DNA from: Pelargonium cotyledonis
Lineage: Eukaryota > Streptophyta > Magnoliopsida > Geraniales > Geraniaceae
Assembly: GCA_036897625.1 (NCBI GenBank)
Contig: JAYMTA010000932.1
Location: forward strand, 1-22,914
Reading direction: 5' to 3'
DNA length: 22,914 bases
This document shows, piece by piece, positions 1 to 10,060 of the stretch (positions are counted from its first letter, which is position 1; the number at the start of each line of letters is the position of its first letter). The translations under genes and the position numbers were made by a program. The notes beneath the pieces are model-generated. The model ran no database searches. It saw only the letters and a list, made by a program, of their open reading frames with translations, and was not told where the DNA came from.

Positions 1-980
1 CTTGTGTGACCAATTTTTATTTATGTGAGGGACTGCTGTGGCTTTTTCTTTTGTTAGGGACCTGGCTGGTGACTTTTCAATAAGTGAGTAACTTTCAGAG
101 TATTAAACCCAATTTAAATTAGTGGAATATTTTTAAATAAATTTGTATTCATTATTTTTATATGAAAAATATCATCACCTCAAAATAAATGTTTATTTTT
201 TTAATGGGAAACTATCAACTTTTATATTAGTTAAAAATAGCAACAATACAACAAAAGAAAATGCATCCAAACCAGGTCTAACCGAAACAAAACTAATGTC
301 CAACCTAAACAAAATCAAAAGTAAAGCACAATCAAAAGGACTTTCAATTCCCAAACCTGAAATCTCGTATCAAGAATCATGTACTCTTTTGTTTTGATTA
401 CTAATCAGTAGACCAAATCAGGAGCACTAGAATAACCCTCAACCCTCCCCCGATCTGTTGAACAGTTTCATGCAACCCAACTCTCAAAATAAACGTTTTA
501 ATTTTTTTTATAAATAAAGTAGTTAATATTTTACATTTATTACGGTATTTCTACTATCTTGTAGTAACAAATTCAAAGAATATTAACTATTTTATTCTAG
601 GAATGCTACTAATATTTTATACATTACTAATTTCATAACAAATAAAAATTATGTTTATTTTGAAACAAAAATATAAGAGAAACATGACAATTTGGATCTA
701 ATCCCACAAGCATTCGAAATTCAATTCAATGCAACCAAATTTTAGATCGAATCATACCAAATTTATACTATAAAAGTATGTCTTATATCATCGGACAAAT
801 TCACACATTTTAGACTTACAATATAAACAAATCTAACCCAAGCTCGTTTTGAATTCAGACTACAACTCGTCTATTTCAATGTGAATCCGAACAAATTTGA
901 TCCGAAATTTATAATGTTAATTATCTTTCTTTTTTTGTTTAACCAAAGGTTTGCCCTAAAGGGCCGTTTATCTGAATCCT
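1..980. other. AT-rich intergenic region, no gene recognised
   Basis: No reading frame here looks like a protein. The longest (143-397, +) is lysine/asparagine-rich low-complexity translation of AT-rich DNA. I see no tRNA-like or rRNA-like stretch and no transposon ends I can define. The right part (about 940-1010) grades into the PPR gene promoter or leader. Confidence 0.6.
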
Positions 981-986
981 GAGCCC

Positions 987-1007
987 CGCCCCGACACAAA
1001 CGGGGCG
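987..1007. repeat. GC-rich perfect short inverted repeat
   Basis: Two 7-bp arms, cgccccg and cggggcg, are separated by a 7-bp AT-rich spacer. The block stands out against AT-rich surroundings and lies just upstream of, or within, the PPR gene leader. It may be a promoter element, an RNA hairpin or a fragment of a GC-rich dispersed repeat. No function is assigned. Confidence 0.5.
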
Positions 1008-1025
1008 AGAAGATCCACAAAACCT

Positions 1026-1061
1026 ATGTCTCTGTGTCTCTCTCCGACTCTCCAATGGTAG
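1026..1061 (+). other. uORF 1 in PPR leader (11 codons)
   Basis: A short ATG-initiated frame opens in the pyrimidine-rich stretch upstream of the PPR start and ends at TAG 1059-1061. It matters only if the transcript begins upstream of 1026, which the sequence does not prove. Confidence 0.3.
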
Positions 1062-1225
1062 CAGAGGAAAAAGACGCGATTTTTGGCGGCGAGGCTCCAC
1101 CAAAAACCCTTCTCAGTTCAGCTCCGCCGCCATCACCACCACTCCTCTCCTTCTCCACCGCCAATACCCTAATCTCCATTTTCTCAATCTCAATCCAAAT
1201 CGCAATCACAGTAACAGGGACTTAG
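1055..1225 (+). other. uORF 2 in PPR leader (56 codons)
   Basis: This ATG frame runs to TAG at 1223-1225. The translation is rich in Pro and Ser and resembles no family I know. It is probably only an upstream reading frame in the leader and not a functional peptide gene. Confidence 0.25.
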
Positions 1226-1258
1226 CTTATTTTTGGTTCAAAACCGGAGCCGAAACGC

Positions 1259-1315
1259 ATGTCTTTAGCTTCTTCTTCTTCGCTCTTCAATGACCCTCTG
1301 CGTGAGAGCTTCTAG
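1259..1315 (+). promoter_or_regulatory. uORF overlapping the PPR start codon
   Basis: ATG at 1259-1261 opens an 18-codon frame (MSLASSSSLFNDPLRESF) ending at TAG 1313-1315. It overlaps the main ATG (1290) by 26 nt in another frame. Ribosomes starting here would read past the PPR start, so an overlapping uORF of this kind would be expected to lower PPR translation. The effect depends on the true transcription start. Confidence 0.4.
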
Positions 1316-3482
1316 AGCTTTAGCTTCCACTGCTAATCGCTACTTCCTGGTACGTCTCTTCACCACCGTCTCTGTTTCGCCTTCTTCTACCCCTCTATCG
1401 ATCCCACCCACCGCCTCGCCGCCGCTCTTGGAGACCCATTTCAAAAACCTAATCATCAAGACCTTCTACGGCTCTCCATTCGCTTTTCGTGACAATTTCC
1501 GGACCGACAAGTTCCGGGACGTCATTGCCGATCCCGAGTTGTTGATTCGAGTGCTTTATTCGATTCGGAGCAGACCTGAAATCGCGTTCCGGTTCTTCCG
1601 GTGGGTCCGGTTCCAGCCAGGGTTCAGGCCATCTGGGTACGTGTTCTGTGCGATCTTTGAAATTATTGCTCGTTTTAAGGACGTTGAGCGACCATTTTTT
1701 GTGATGGAATCGGCCATTAGTGCAAATTTGGATGGTGTTATTGGTGATTATTTGATTGATAGGTCGGAGAATTCGATGAATGAGGGCATGACGCGGTGTG
1801 AATCAGTGCATTTTCTGAATTTGTTGTTGTGGTTGTACACAAAAAAATTTATGCTTGAGCAGAGTTTGTGTCTTTTTGATAAAATGCTGCGAAGAAGGTT
1901 GTTTCCAAGAATGGCTAATTGGAATATGGTTCTTAGGTTGCTTAGAAGTAAACGTCTTGTGTCTAAGGCTAAAGAAGTTTATGAAGCAATGGTTGAGTTT
2001 GGGATTGAGCCCACAATTGTTACTTACAATACTTTGTTGGATGCGTATTGTAAGGAAGGAGTGACACAACTCGCGCACGAGCTTGTAACAGAAATGCAGG
2101 AGAGAGGGTGTTTACCGGATGATTATACTTTTAATGTGTTTATTAACGAGTTATCGAAGAAAGGGGAGGTGGAGAAGGCGAAGAAGTTGATTGAGGATAT
2201 GGTTAAGTTTGGTTTGAAGGTTTCGTCTTGTACTTATACTCCTTTGATTAGTTGGCATTGTAAGAAAAAAATGGTTGACAAGGCATTAGCCCTTGTGGAT
2301 GAGATGGTGGTTAGAGGATTAAAGCCTGATTTGGTGACTTATAGTTCAGTTTTAGATGGACTTTGCAAGTGTGGGAGTATGGACGATGCTAGAAAATGGT
2401 TTTCAGAAGTGTTGGAGAAGAATGAGGTTCCGAATATAGTTACGTACAATTCTTTGATATGTGGGTACTGTAAACAGGGGAAAGTAAGCGAAGCTTTTGC
2501 ATTGTTTGATGAACTGAGGTGTAAAAATATTGCTCCAACTATCATCACCTATAATACACTTATGGACGGGCTTTGCAAAGTAGGGGACATGGAGGCTGCA
2601 CGGCAGCTCAAAGTAAATATGGTCAATCAAAATATCCGACCTGATGTTTACACCTATACTATTCTAGTAAAGGGTTCTTGTAAGGTAGGAAAAATATCAA
2701 TGGCCAAGCAATTTTTCTCTGAAATGTTACGAGTTGGGCTGGAGCTCGATCGGCTTGCATATGGTGCCATGATAGTGGCTGAACTGAGGCATGGCGATCC
2801 ATCCAGAGCATTGAGTATGAAAGAAGAGATGGTAACAAAGGGTTTCAAAGATGATTTATTTATGTATAATGTTTTCATTCATGAGCTTTGTGAATTGGGC
2901 GACAAGGATGAAGTATGTAAGTTGTTGCGGCAAATGGCTGATGATGGTTTTGCTCCTGATTGTATAACGTATACTAGCATAATTCAAGCTCAGTTGCAAC
3001 ATGGACATCTCGGCAAAGCCAGGGACCTATTCAATGAGATGGTGAGCAAGGGAGTGTCTCCTTCGGTTGTGACATTCACACTATTGATTCATAAACATGC
3101 AGTCATTGGGAGGCTAGATTTGGCATTTCAGTACTTCTCTGATATGCAATTGAATGGTATAATTCCAAATTTGGTCACCTACAACTCTCTGATGTATGGT
3201 CTCATCAAAGCGAAGAGATGCGGCAAAGCTTATAGTTTCCTTCACAAGATGTTACGAGAAGGAATATCTCCTAATGAGTTTACATACACTATGTTCATTA
3301 ATTCGAACTGTGACTCTGGTAATTGGGAGGCTGCGTTAAAATTGTATGAGCAAATGGTACTTAGAGGGGTTCAGCCAGATTATGTTACACACAATTTACT
3401 GTTAGGGCTGCTCCACAAAGACTATGCACAACATGCAGTTCAGCTCCTCGATAGTTTAATCATGCATGGAAGAAACAGCTAG
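1290..3482 (+). CDS. P-class pentatricopeptide repeat protein, probably mitochondrial (At1g22960-like)
   Basis: Intronless, 730 residues. The first 35 or so residues are rich in Arg, Ser, Thr and Ala and nearly lack acidic residues, as in a mitochondrial presequence. A divergent helical repeat near residues 171-207 is followed by about 14 consecutive 35-residue PPR motifs (about 208-700) and a partial one at the end, many opening with VTYN- or VTYT-type helix A and ending with a PD-like turn. There is no E, E+ or DYW extension, which places it in the P class. The family binds single-stranded organellar RNA, one motif per base, for processing, stability, splicing or translation. From memory, the order of motifs and local phrases such as EIAFRFF and LLLWLYTKK match Arabidopsis At1g22960 (about 718 aa). 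ATG 1290 is the first in-frame start and opens the presequence. The specific RNA target is unknown. The antisense frames over this gene are shadows. Confidence 0.93.
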   Translation: MTLCVRASRALASTANRYFLVRLFTTVSVSPSSTPLSIPPTASPPLLETHFKNLIIKTFYGSPFAFRDNFRTDKFRDVIADPELLIRVLYSIRSRPEIAFRFFRWVRFQPGFRPSGYVFCAIFEIIARFKDVERPFFVMESAISANLDGVIGDYLIDRSENSMNEGMTRCESVHFLNLLLWLYTKKFMLEQSLCLFDKMLRRRLFPRMANWNMVLRLLRSKRLVSKAKEVYEAMVEFGIEPTIVTYNTLLDAYCKEGVTQLAHELVTEMQERGCLPDDYTFNVFINELSKKGEVEKAKKLIEDMVKFGLKVSSCTYTPLISWHCKKKMVDKALALVDEMVVRGLKPDLVTYSSVLDGLCKCGSMDDARKWFSEVLEKNEVPNIVTYNSLICGYCKQGKVSEAFALFDELRCKNIAPTIITYNTLMDGLCKVGDMEAARQLKVNMVNQNIRPDVYTYTILVKGSCKVGKISMAKQFFSEMLRVGLELDRLAYGAMIVAELRHGDPSRALSMKEEMVTKGFKDDLFMYNVFIHELCELGDKDEVCKLLRQMADDGFAPDCITYTSIIQAQLQHGHLGKARDLFNEMVSKGVSPSVVTFTLLIHKHAVIGRLDLAFQYFSDMQLNGIIPNLVTYNSLMYGLIKAKRCGKAYSFLHKMLREGISPNEFTYTMFINSNCDSGNWEAALKLYEQMVLRGVQPDYVTHNLLLGLLHKDYAQHAVQLLDSLIMHGRNS

Positions 3483-3541
3483 TGGAAAGATTTGATAAGC
3501 CCTAAATCTAATGCTCTGTGTTCTCTGGTAATCGGTGAGAG

Positions 3542-3547
3542 AATAAA
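3542..3547 (+). terminator. Candidate polyadenylation signal of the PPR gene
   Basis: A canonical AATAAA lies 60 nt after the PPR stop codon, followed by A-rich sequence. The position is plausible for a short 3' UTR. Plant poly(A) signals are loose, so other sites further downstream may be used. Confidence 0.35.
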
Positions 3548-4454
3548 AAACACGCATAGTCTTGGAGAAATTAGTCTCAGCCAACCGTACGTCACTCCAA
3601 TATTCATTCGATAAATTCCTTTGGGTGATTGAGCGTGTAAGATTCTCTTCCTATTGCCTTTCTTCAACACGTTATGCGTTTCACATTTCTGAGCCTTGAC
3701 ATTGACTTCTGTTGTTTGATTATGTTTATAGATGGTTTAAAGGACGAAGTTACTATTTTGTGAGCTCGGTAACTTCAAAAGGTCAGAAAGCCATTATTTA
3801 TCTCATTCTTGATTCAATATTTGACTCATTTTGATTCCATTTCTTGCTGCAAATGAGTCATTCTTGAAACTTGTTTGTGGCTCCGACTATTAATTTTTTG
3901 TGTAAGATGCTGATTTATGCTGAAAGGAGTTGACAAGTTATAGTATACAGATATAAAAGCAACTGTATTGTAGTCAAATAAGGTTCAGGGAGAATTGTAT
4001 TTATTAAATTTCTTCATTCTTTGAATAATTTTGGAGGATTCAAGATAGAGATTGGTTTCCATCCTCCGTTCAACTGTAACTTATACTATTTTAGTTCAGG
4101 TGAACGTTTTGACGAGTAACGTAGTCTTGTACCAGGAAATATCAATTTTATGACTTAATTGCTAGTGACAAATTTGACATTTGGTGCATTCTATTAATTG
4201 ATTGTTTTGCTGACAATATTTTACATTGTTTATTCTGTTATCATCCAGAACGTGGCTTTATGGCTTAAAATTGGTAATGTAGTTATTTCAAAGGAAAATG
4301 CTAAATCTGATGCAACTTATGATGGATGCCAGGATATTATAATTTATTTGAGTTGGTCGTGCTTAAAGTGCAAAGTGTTCGCTATGAAGGAATGAATTTC
4401 CGAGAATTTCCTTAATCCTTACTTGCCACAGCATTCAGAGCTGTTACTAGATTT

Positions 4455-4660
4455 GGGTTTCAACTTATGACACAACACGAAACAAAATAAGCTTGTTCCA
4501 TTTAGTTAGACATGTCATGTTCATCTTCCGTGTTCATAAATGTGTCGTGTTTGTGTTTAATATTTTAGCACGATTAATATACGTGTTCGTGTGGACCGAT
4601 ACATCACACAGCAATCCTTCAACTTGACACATACACAGCCTGCACGAACGAATAGTCTGC
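4455..4660. repeat. Decayed dispersed repeat rich in gtgtcgtg / cgtgttcgtgt words
   Basis: This stretch is built from repeated short words around acacgaa, gtcatgttc, gtgtcgtgtt and cgtgttcgtgt, which recall non-coding plant dispersed repeats. Related wording occurs at 11475-11890. No terminal repeats or target duplication could be fixed, so the boundaries are approximate. Confidence 0.4.
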
Positions 4661-4784
4661 TCTAGCTGTAACCCTTAAAGCTCTGCTAGTTTTAATAAAT
4701 ATTGCGGTTTTTTCCAGTTCTTGCTTGTGTCATGGCTTTCAGTCCCATTCTTAGGCTCTATAGCAAGATGGAGAACTGGAAGTA

Positions 4785-4800
4785 TGTGTGTTTGTGTGTG

Positions 4801-4848
<48 letters not shown>
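4785..4848. repeat. Compound microsatellite (GT)n(TA)n(GA)n
   Basis: A GT-rich run (4785-4800) passes directly into TA repeats (4801-4816) and then 16 uninterrupted GA units (4817-4848). The open frames translating across it on both strands are artefacts of the repeats. Confidence 0.95.
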
Positions 4849-4850
<2 letters not shown>

Positions 4851-4870
4851 CCGCATGTATCAGCTCTACT

Positions 4871-4911
4871 GCACACACACACACATATAGATATAGATAT
4901 AGATATAGATA
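4871..4911. repeat. Compound microsatellite (CA)n and (ATATAG)n
   Basis: A CA run of about six units (4872-4884) is followed by about four hexamer units of ATATAG type up to 4911. It lies 23 bp downstream of the first compound microsatellite. Confidence 0.92.
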
Positions 4912-5667
4912 TTTATAGGAGAGTTCCATTGAATTTGGAACAGTCATGTCAAAATCTCTCATCCAAGAACCTAATTGATTCAAATTATGCTTGTCCTTGT
5001 TTTTCTCAACTTCATTTCTCTCTTTTTAGATGGAAACAAGAGATTCTCCCATTTTTTTGGTTTGTTCGAAACTAAGTGTTGGATCTCCTTTGCTTACACC
5101 ACTTTATTGTGATTAACTGTAGTTTATGTTGAATCTCTTGACATCGTAAACTAGCCTTGATCTTGTTCAGCGAAAGGTAGCGCTTATGGAGACATATTAT
5201 TAAATAACTAATATAGGTCACTTAGTTCAGTTTCTGCTCTTTAAACTCTACGTGCTCTTGTTCATTATCGTTTCTTTCTCTGATTATTTTGTCGTCATAT
5301 CTTACAAATACATAAATCTTTGTTTCAGACCTTACATTATGCAAAAGTCTTCTTTATCATAAGATTCGATGATTGTTCTCTTCTTGCATATGATGAACTG
5401 TTGTCATTAAAAATCAAGAAACGTTGGTTTGAACATTATGTGCTTGATTTCTCGGTAATATTTGTGTGCAAGAACCCGATCTGAACCATGAATTCTGATG
5501 CAATTTAGCTGATATGAACATTAGTTTTGAACCTTGTGTGCTCATTTCCAGAACAATTGTAAGATTCTGCAGATTCCACGTTTATGTTGCCATTTTTATG
5601 CTAGAATCTGATATGAACCGTGAATTTGGATTCAGCTTTTTTTTATCAGAGACGATCAGATGTTGCT

Positions 5668-5708
5668 TATTAGGGTTACGATTGGCTGAGTTAATCGTAA
5701 CCCTAATA
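5668..5708. repeat. Perfect 16-bp inverted repeat with 9-nt loop
   Basis: The left arm tattagggttacgatt (5668-5683) and right arm aatcgtaaccctaata (5693-5708) are exact reverse complements around the loop ggctgagtt. The arms contain a telobox-like aaccctaa. No gene or transposon end is clearly attached. It could fold as DNA or RNA, but no function can be assigned. Confidence 0.9.
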
Positions 5709-5844
5709 GGAGGTTTTTCTGTATAATTATCGCAGGAAAGCTATTTTGTTTGAATACCGTCTTGTTACGTTGTCTTGTGATTTGTTAAAAACCTATTCGT
5801 TGTTACATAGAATCCATTTTGTGTCAAAGTCGTGCCTGGTTTGA

Positions 5845-5934
5845 TTTTTGTTTCAATTTGGCCTCGTAATATCTATTTTGTTTTTATTTGGGGCTCGTGT
5901 ATATTTTGTTCCAATTTATTCCTATGATTATTGT
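5845..5934. repeat. Three imperfect tandem copies of a 28-30-bp T-rich unit
   Basis: Units starting near 5846, 5876 and 5904 share the pattern ttttgtttcaatttggcctcg with drift. The wording is typical of non-coding transposon remnants in plant genomes. The downstream sequence to about 6300, with catgttagcaacat and tgctgacgtggca words, may belong to the same decayed element. Confidence 0.5.
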
Positions 5935-7970
5935 TGTGTTAAATTGGGCTTTGATAGCTAGATTTGACAACTTGGGTTTTGAGTTGAGTACATCTCTAAT
6001 TTTTCAGTTCGGTCATCAAAATTGCCATGTTAGCAACATATAACGCACGCCAACATGACACATAGCCAGCATCCTAGGATTAAAATCGTGGGTTACTAGA
6101 ATAGAAAACTTCAAAATAGGATTGAGAAAATATCAAATAGCGTTTGTCCAAGTTGAATCTAATCATTAATTCAATGCAACGATAGTAGAACTTTTATTAA
6201 TTCATTTCGATTTTGAAATTTTCCATCACTAGAATTGTTTGTGATGCGGTAAATTGTTGATGTGTCGTGCTGACGTGGCAAATTTGATGATGTGGCATAA
6301 AAAAAACAATTAACCAAAATTAATCCGGCTCGAATGAATATTAGTCTGGGCGTGATAGAACGGTTTAAATGTGTCAACTACGATTTTGCGGATCTGCTCA
6401 AGAAGCTTATGGTCTAGACCAAAAGAAAAAAAATATATATAATTATTATGATTTTTGGCTTTTCATGTTTCGAACATTACTCTACATTTTTCCGTCACCT
6501 AATAATTTAGTTATAATTCCTATGAAAATATTTTGTTTCTAATGATTTTAGGATTTGACTAATAGTCAATGTTTTTAGGCAATTTCACGTTTAGCTAATT
6601 AATTACAAATTTTATATTCTATAAACTATTCAATAAACCACGTTTGTTTGAAGTTTGAAAACAGGTGAGAATGGCAAGAACTAAACGAGTTTTAGGTGAA
6701 CCCTAATAAATTTCACATCCACTAATTAATTTAGTTAATTCTAAATGTCTCAAAAAGTTGTATAAATTTTGTTTACAATGTGTGTCAAAAAATATATATG
6801 TTATATATCGTCTTGTTGATGAAATAAAATTTGGACAAATTAAAAAATTTATATTTCCCGTCAATACAACTTTCAAGAAAATGTGATGTGAAACATCTTG
6901 TATGATAATTTGTATTATACATTTCATTTTGAAAACCTTTTCAAAACTATTAGCATTGCAAGAAAAAAATATGACTGGCGCATTTAAGGTACATTAGTTT
7001 CACACATGTACACCGTACAAACGATCAGCTAAGCAACAGTAAAATCTAGTACATTTTTTGGAGAATGATACATATAATACACATACACCGACACAAGAAC
7101 TTAACATTTTCCTTACTCTAAAAACAAATGTGGTTTCCAAAATTAAATGTGGTTTCTATAAACTATTTTTGTTAAAATATAAGGCAATACATAGAACGAG
7201 ATTCTCGCCTTCAATATAGCTAAAAGTTACATTTATGCATAATGTATAAATATATAAAAGAGATCTAAACTATTAATGGATTAGCGTACTCACAAATTAA
7301 TAAAAACCACCTACACTCGTTTTTTTTGTGAAATCATAAGTACAAATCTCATTAATATTTGTGCGGACTCACAAATTTATTGAGTATCTAATAAAATTTT
7401 GATTGAGATTTTTTGTGATTGTAACTTTTTTTTTTTTTGCGTGGGTAATTTTCTTAATGTATAGTTCATTTTATACCTCAACTTGTAAAACTAGCATTTT
7501 AGAAGATGAAAAATAAAAATAAAAGTATAAATTCTGGTGTGCGTTGCTCTCCAAGAAACCAAATGGGTAATTGTTGATAGTGAGAATCTTGTGAAATGTG
7601 AAAACGATAAATTAATTTACTGCCCATAAAATAGAGAGTTCCCTATTTTTTGTCTTAGCATTGTCCTAAAGATCTCTCCTTTTGTTGCAAACCAAACCCA
7701 ACACCCATTTTGGCTTCATTGTAAAAACCTATCCCAATTTTGAGGACTAGTACCCCAAAAACACTATGTTACTTGGAACGAATAAACATTAACTCTTGAA
7801 ACTCTACACTCCAAAAAGACAAGCCCTTTTGTCCAAACTCGGATGCCGATACCTTCTAGGAAAATAGACCTATTTTCCAAGAAAAAAAACCCAGTTTCTC
7901 TCACCTTAGAGACATTGTCACTTTGATAGGTTCAATTCTCTTCCCTTGTTGTCTCCGGACGCCTCGAAGC

Positions 7971-7979
7971 TATATAAAC
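7971..7979 (+). promoter_or_regulatory. TATA box of the thioesterase gene
   Basis: The sequence tatataaac lies 72 bp before the chosen ATG (8043). With the usual 30 or so bp to the start site, transcription would begin near 8000. That leaves a leader of about 40 nt and excludes the in-frame ATGs at 7923 and 7986 from the mRNA. Confidence 0.6.
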
Positions 7980-8042
7980 ACAACAATGCCAATCTTCTGT
8001 TCCAATCTTTTGGCTTCAAACCTACACAAAGTAACAAAAAAC

Positions 8043-10024
8043 ATGGCCATCATGAGTACTCTCAAACCAGGTTTCTCAAATCTCAGCAAAAGCCCCTATT
8101 GGATCACTTACTCGTGCTCGTGTTCTCTCAGTGGATCAAGTGCTGAGCCTAACTATAACAAGCAGAAGCTCAATGTCGTCAAGATCAATGGCATTTCCAC
8201 AAACAAGGCTCTGAGCCAAAGTTCGGGGGTTGCAGCCACTACTACTACCTTAACTGCTGTTGCTCCATTTCTGACCATGGCGGAGGAGCAAACCCGACAG
8301 AACATTCCAACGAAGAAGCAGTTCGTTGATCCTCACCGCCAGGGGCTGATCACTGAAGGCGGGGTTGGTTATAGGCAGACTGTTGTCATTAGGTCCTATG
8401 AGGTTGGTCCGGACAAAACCGCAACTCTAGAAAGCATCCTCAACCTTTTCCAGGTATGGAACGCGCATCTGACTCGTGTTTTGTTCAGGATTGTGATTCT
8501 CATTTCAAAAGTTATAATCTAAACGCTACCTCAGTTGTTGCTGATTGATCCCCGGAAGCTGATTTCAGGTGTTTTGTGCAGGAAACGGCACTGAACCATG
8601 TGTGGATGTCTGGACTTCTCAGCAACGGGTTTGGAGCAACTCATGGAATGATGAGGAACAATCTCATATGGGTTGTGTCCAGAATGCAAGTTCAACTCGA
8701 TCACTATCCTATCTGGTACTTTTTCTATAGAAATCCGTACATCTTTGAATGCATTAACGATATCCTAAGAAATTTAGAGTAGTCGAGTCATTATTCACTG
8801 AGAAAACAAAAATGATCATTGTATATCACAAGAAAAAGTTATCATCTACTTCGGAAATAACAATATAAATCTCAGGTAGCATTTGTATTTAAAAAATTGG
8901 GATGGGAATGGGAATCGAGAATATAGAAAATCTTAATCCAAACATAATTAATGAAAATCACATTCTCATTCTATTTTGATTCTCATTCATGAATAAAACT
9001 TCTATTCCAGACGCTACCTCAAGTTTGTAGTAATGAAACAACATAGTAGAAAGAGCTGGTATGAATAGGAACTAGATAGCTGGCAATTCAGGTCTCGGCC
9101 TCTCGGGTAGGGCTGAAAAGACCCCCCCAACCCGACCCCACCATTTTTTCCTATGGTGCATCTGACCCGATCCAAAAACCGGTCTGATATTTTATGTAAC
9201 CCAAACTCACAAACTGATTGGGTGCCCACAGGTTCAGTTCGGGTGGGGTTGAAAAGACCTAAACTAACATGCCCGGCATTTTCCCATGGTAAATCCGACC
9301 TGACCCAGAAACTTACCGGGTCTATTTTATACAACCGAACTCGCAAACTGATTGGATGCTGTGGATTTAAGTCTAGATTGTCAGCTCTAATAAGAACTAA
9401 CAAACCCCATAGGAACCAAACCCAGCGTTTTTTATGGTGTTGAACTTGAACACATTAACATGATTTGTGCTAATGGCGATTTATGCAGGGGAGAGGTGGT
9501 GGAAGTCGATACATGGGTTGGTGCATCTGGGAAGAATGGGATGAGGCGGGACTGGTTGATTCGTAGTCAAGCAACAGGCCATATTTTTGCCCGAGCAACA
9601 AGGTACTAAAATGGGAACTCTACGGTATAATGTGAATCCATCATCGTTTGGTGTATCATGAACTAAGGTTTTTTGTACTTTGAAACAGCACATGGGTTAT
9701 GATGAATGAGAAAACAAGAAGACTCTCAAAGATGCCAGAAGAGGTGAGGGCCGAGATCTCACCTTGGTTCACTGATAAACACGCTATCAAACAAAATGTG
9801 CCGGAGAAGATTGTCAAGTTGGACGCAACCGCAAAATATGCAATCTCCAACTTGAAGGTAAAGCCAACAAACTATCTTCAAAAGCTCCTGAAATGGAGGA
9901 AACAGAAACCAACATTACTGACTATTGTATAATCTCTATATTTGCAGCCAAAGAGGAGTGATTTGGACATGAACCATCATGTAAACAATGTCAAGTATGT
10001 GCGATGGATGCTTGAGGTAATAAC

Positions 10025-10060
<36 letters not shown>

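Larger units (their letters stand above)
3560..7900. other. 4.3-kb intergenic region between PPR and thioesterase genes
   Basis: No convincing coding frame. Short frames at 4198-4395, 5514-5726 and 6703-6927 lack domains and have no recognisable splice partners. The first 2 kb is T-rich on the + strand and may include unspliced PPR 3' UTR. It holds microsatellites (4785-4911), a perfect hairpin (5668-5708) and decayed repeat-like sequence (4455-4660; 5845-6300). From 6430 to 7900 the DNA is AT-rich with homopolymer runs and no further structure I can define. Confidence 0.6.

Noticed and set aside
143-397. 84-codon open frame on the + strand
   Set aside because: Composition is that of translated AT-rich DNA (Lys, Asn, Ser), with no domain, no good neighbouring exons and no promoter signal.
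1803-2878. Several minus-strand frames of 69-91 codons inside the PPR gene
   Set aside because: They are antisense shadows of a clear 730-codon PPR frame.
4675-4983. 102-codon minus-strand frame and overlapping + frames with Ser-Leu, Arg-Glu and Tyr-Leu repeats
   Set aside because: The peptides are direct translations of GA, GT/CA and ATATAG microsatellites.
5668-5720. Helitron 3' end suggested by the perfect hairpin
   Set aside because: No CTRR-type terminus follows at the usual short distance, and no matching TC start was found.
7923-8042. Upstream in-frame ATGs (7923 and 7986) as thioesterase starts
   Set aside because: A TATA box at 7971 places the transcription start near 8000, downstream of both. 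ATG 8043 has a better context and gives a normal-length protein.
9014-9443. Overlapping 129- and 96-codon frames on opposite strands in intron 2
   Set aside because: They arise from the 136-bp tandem repeat, and the region is cleanly removed by conserved splice sites of the thioesterase.
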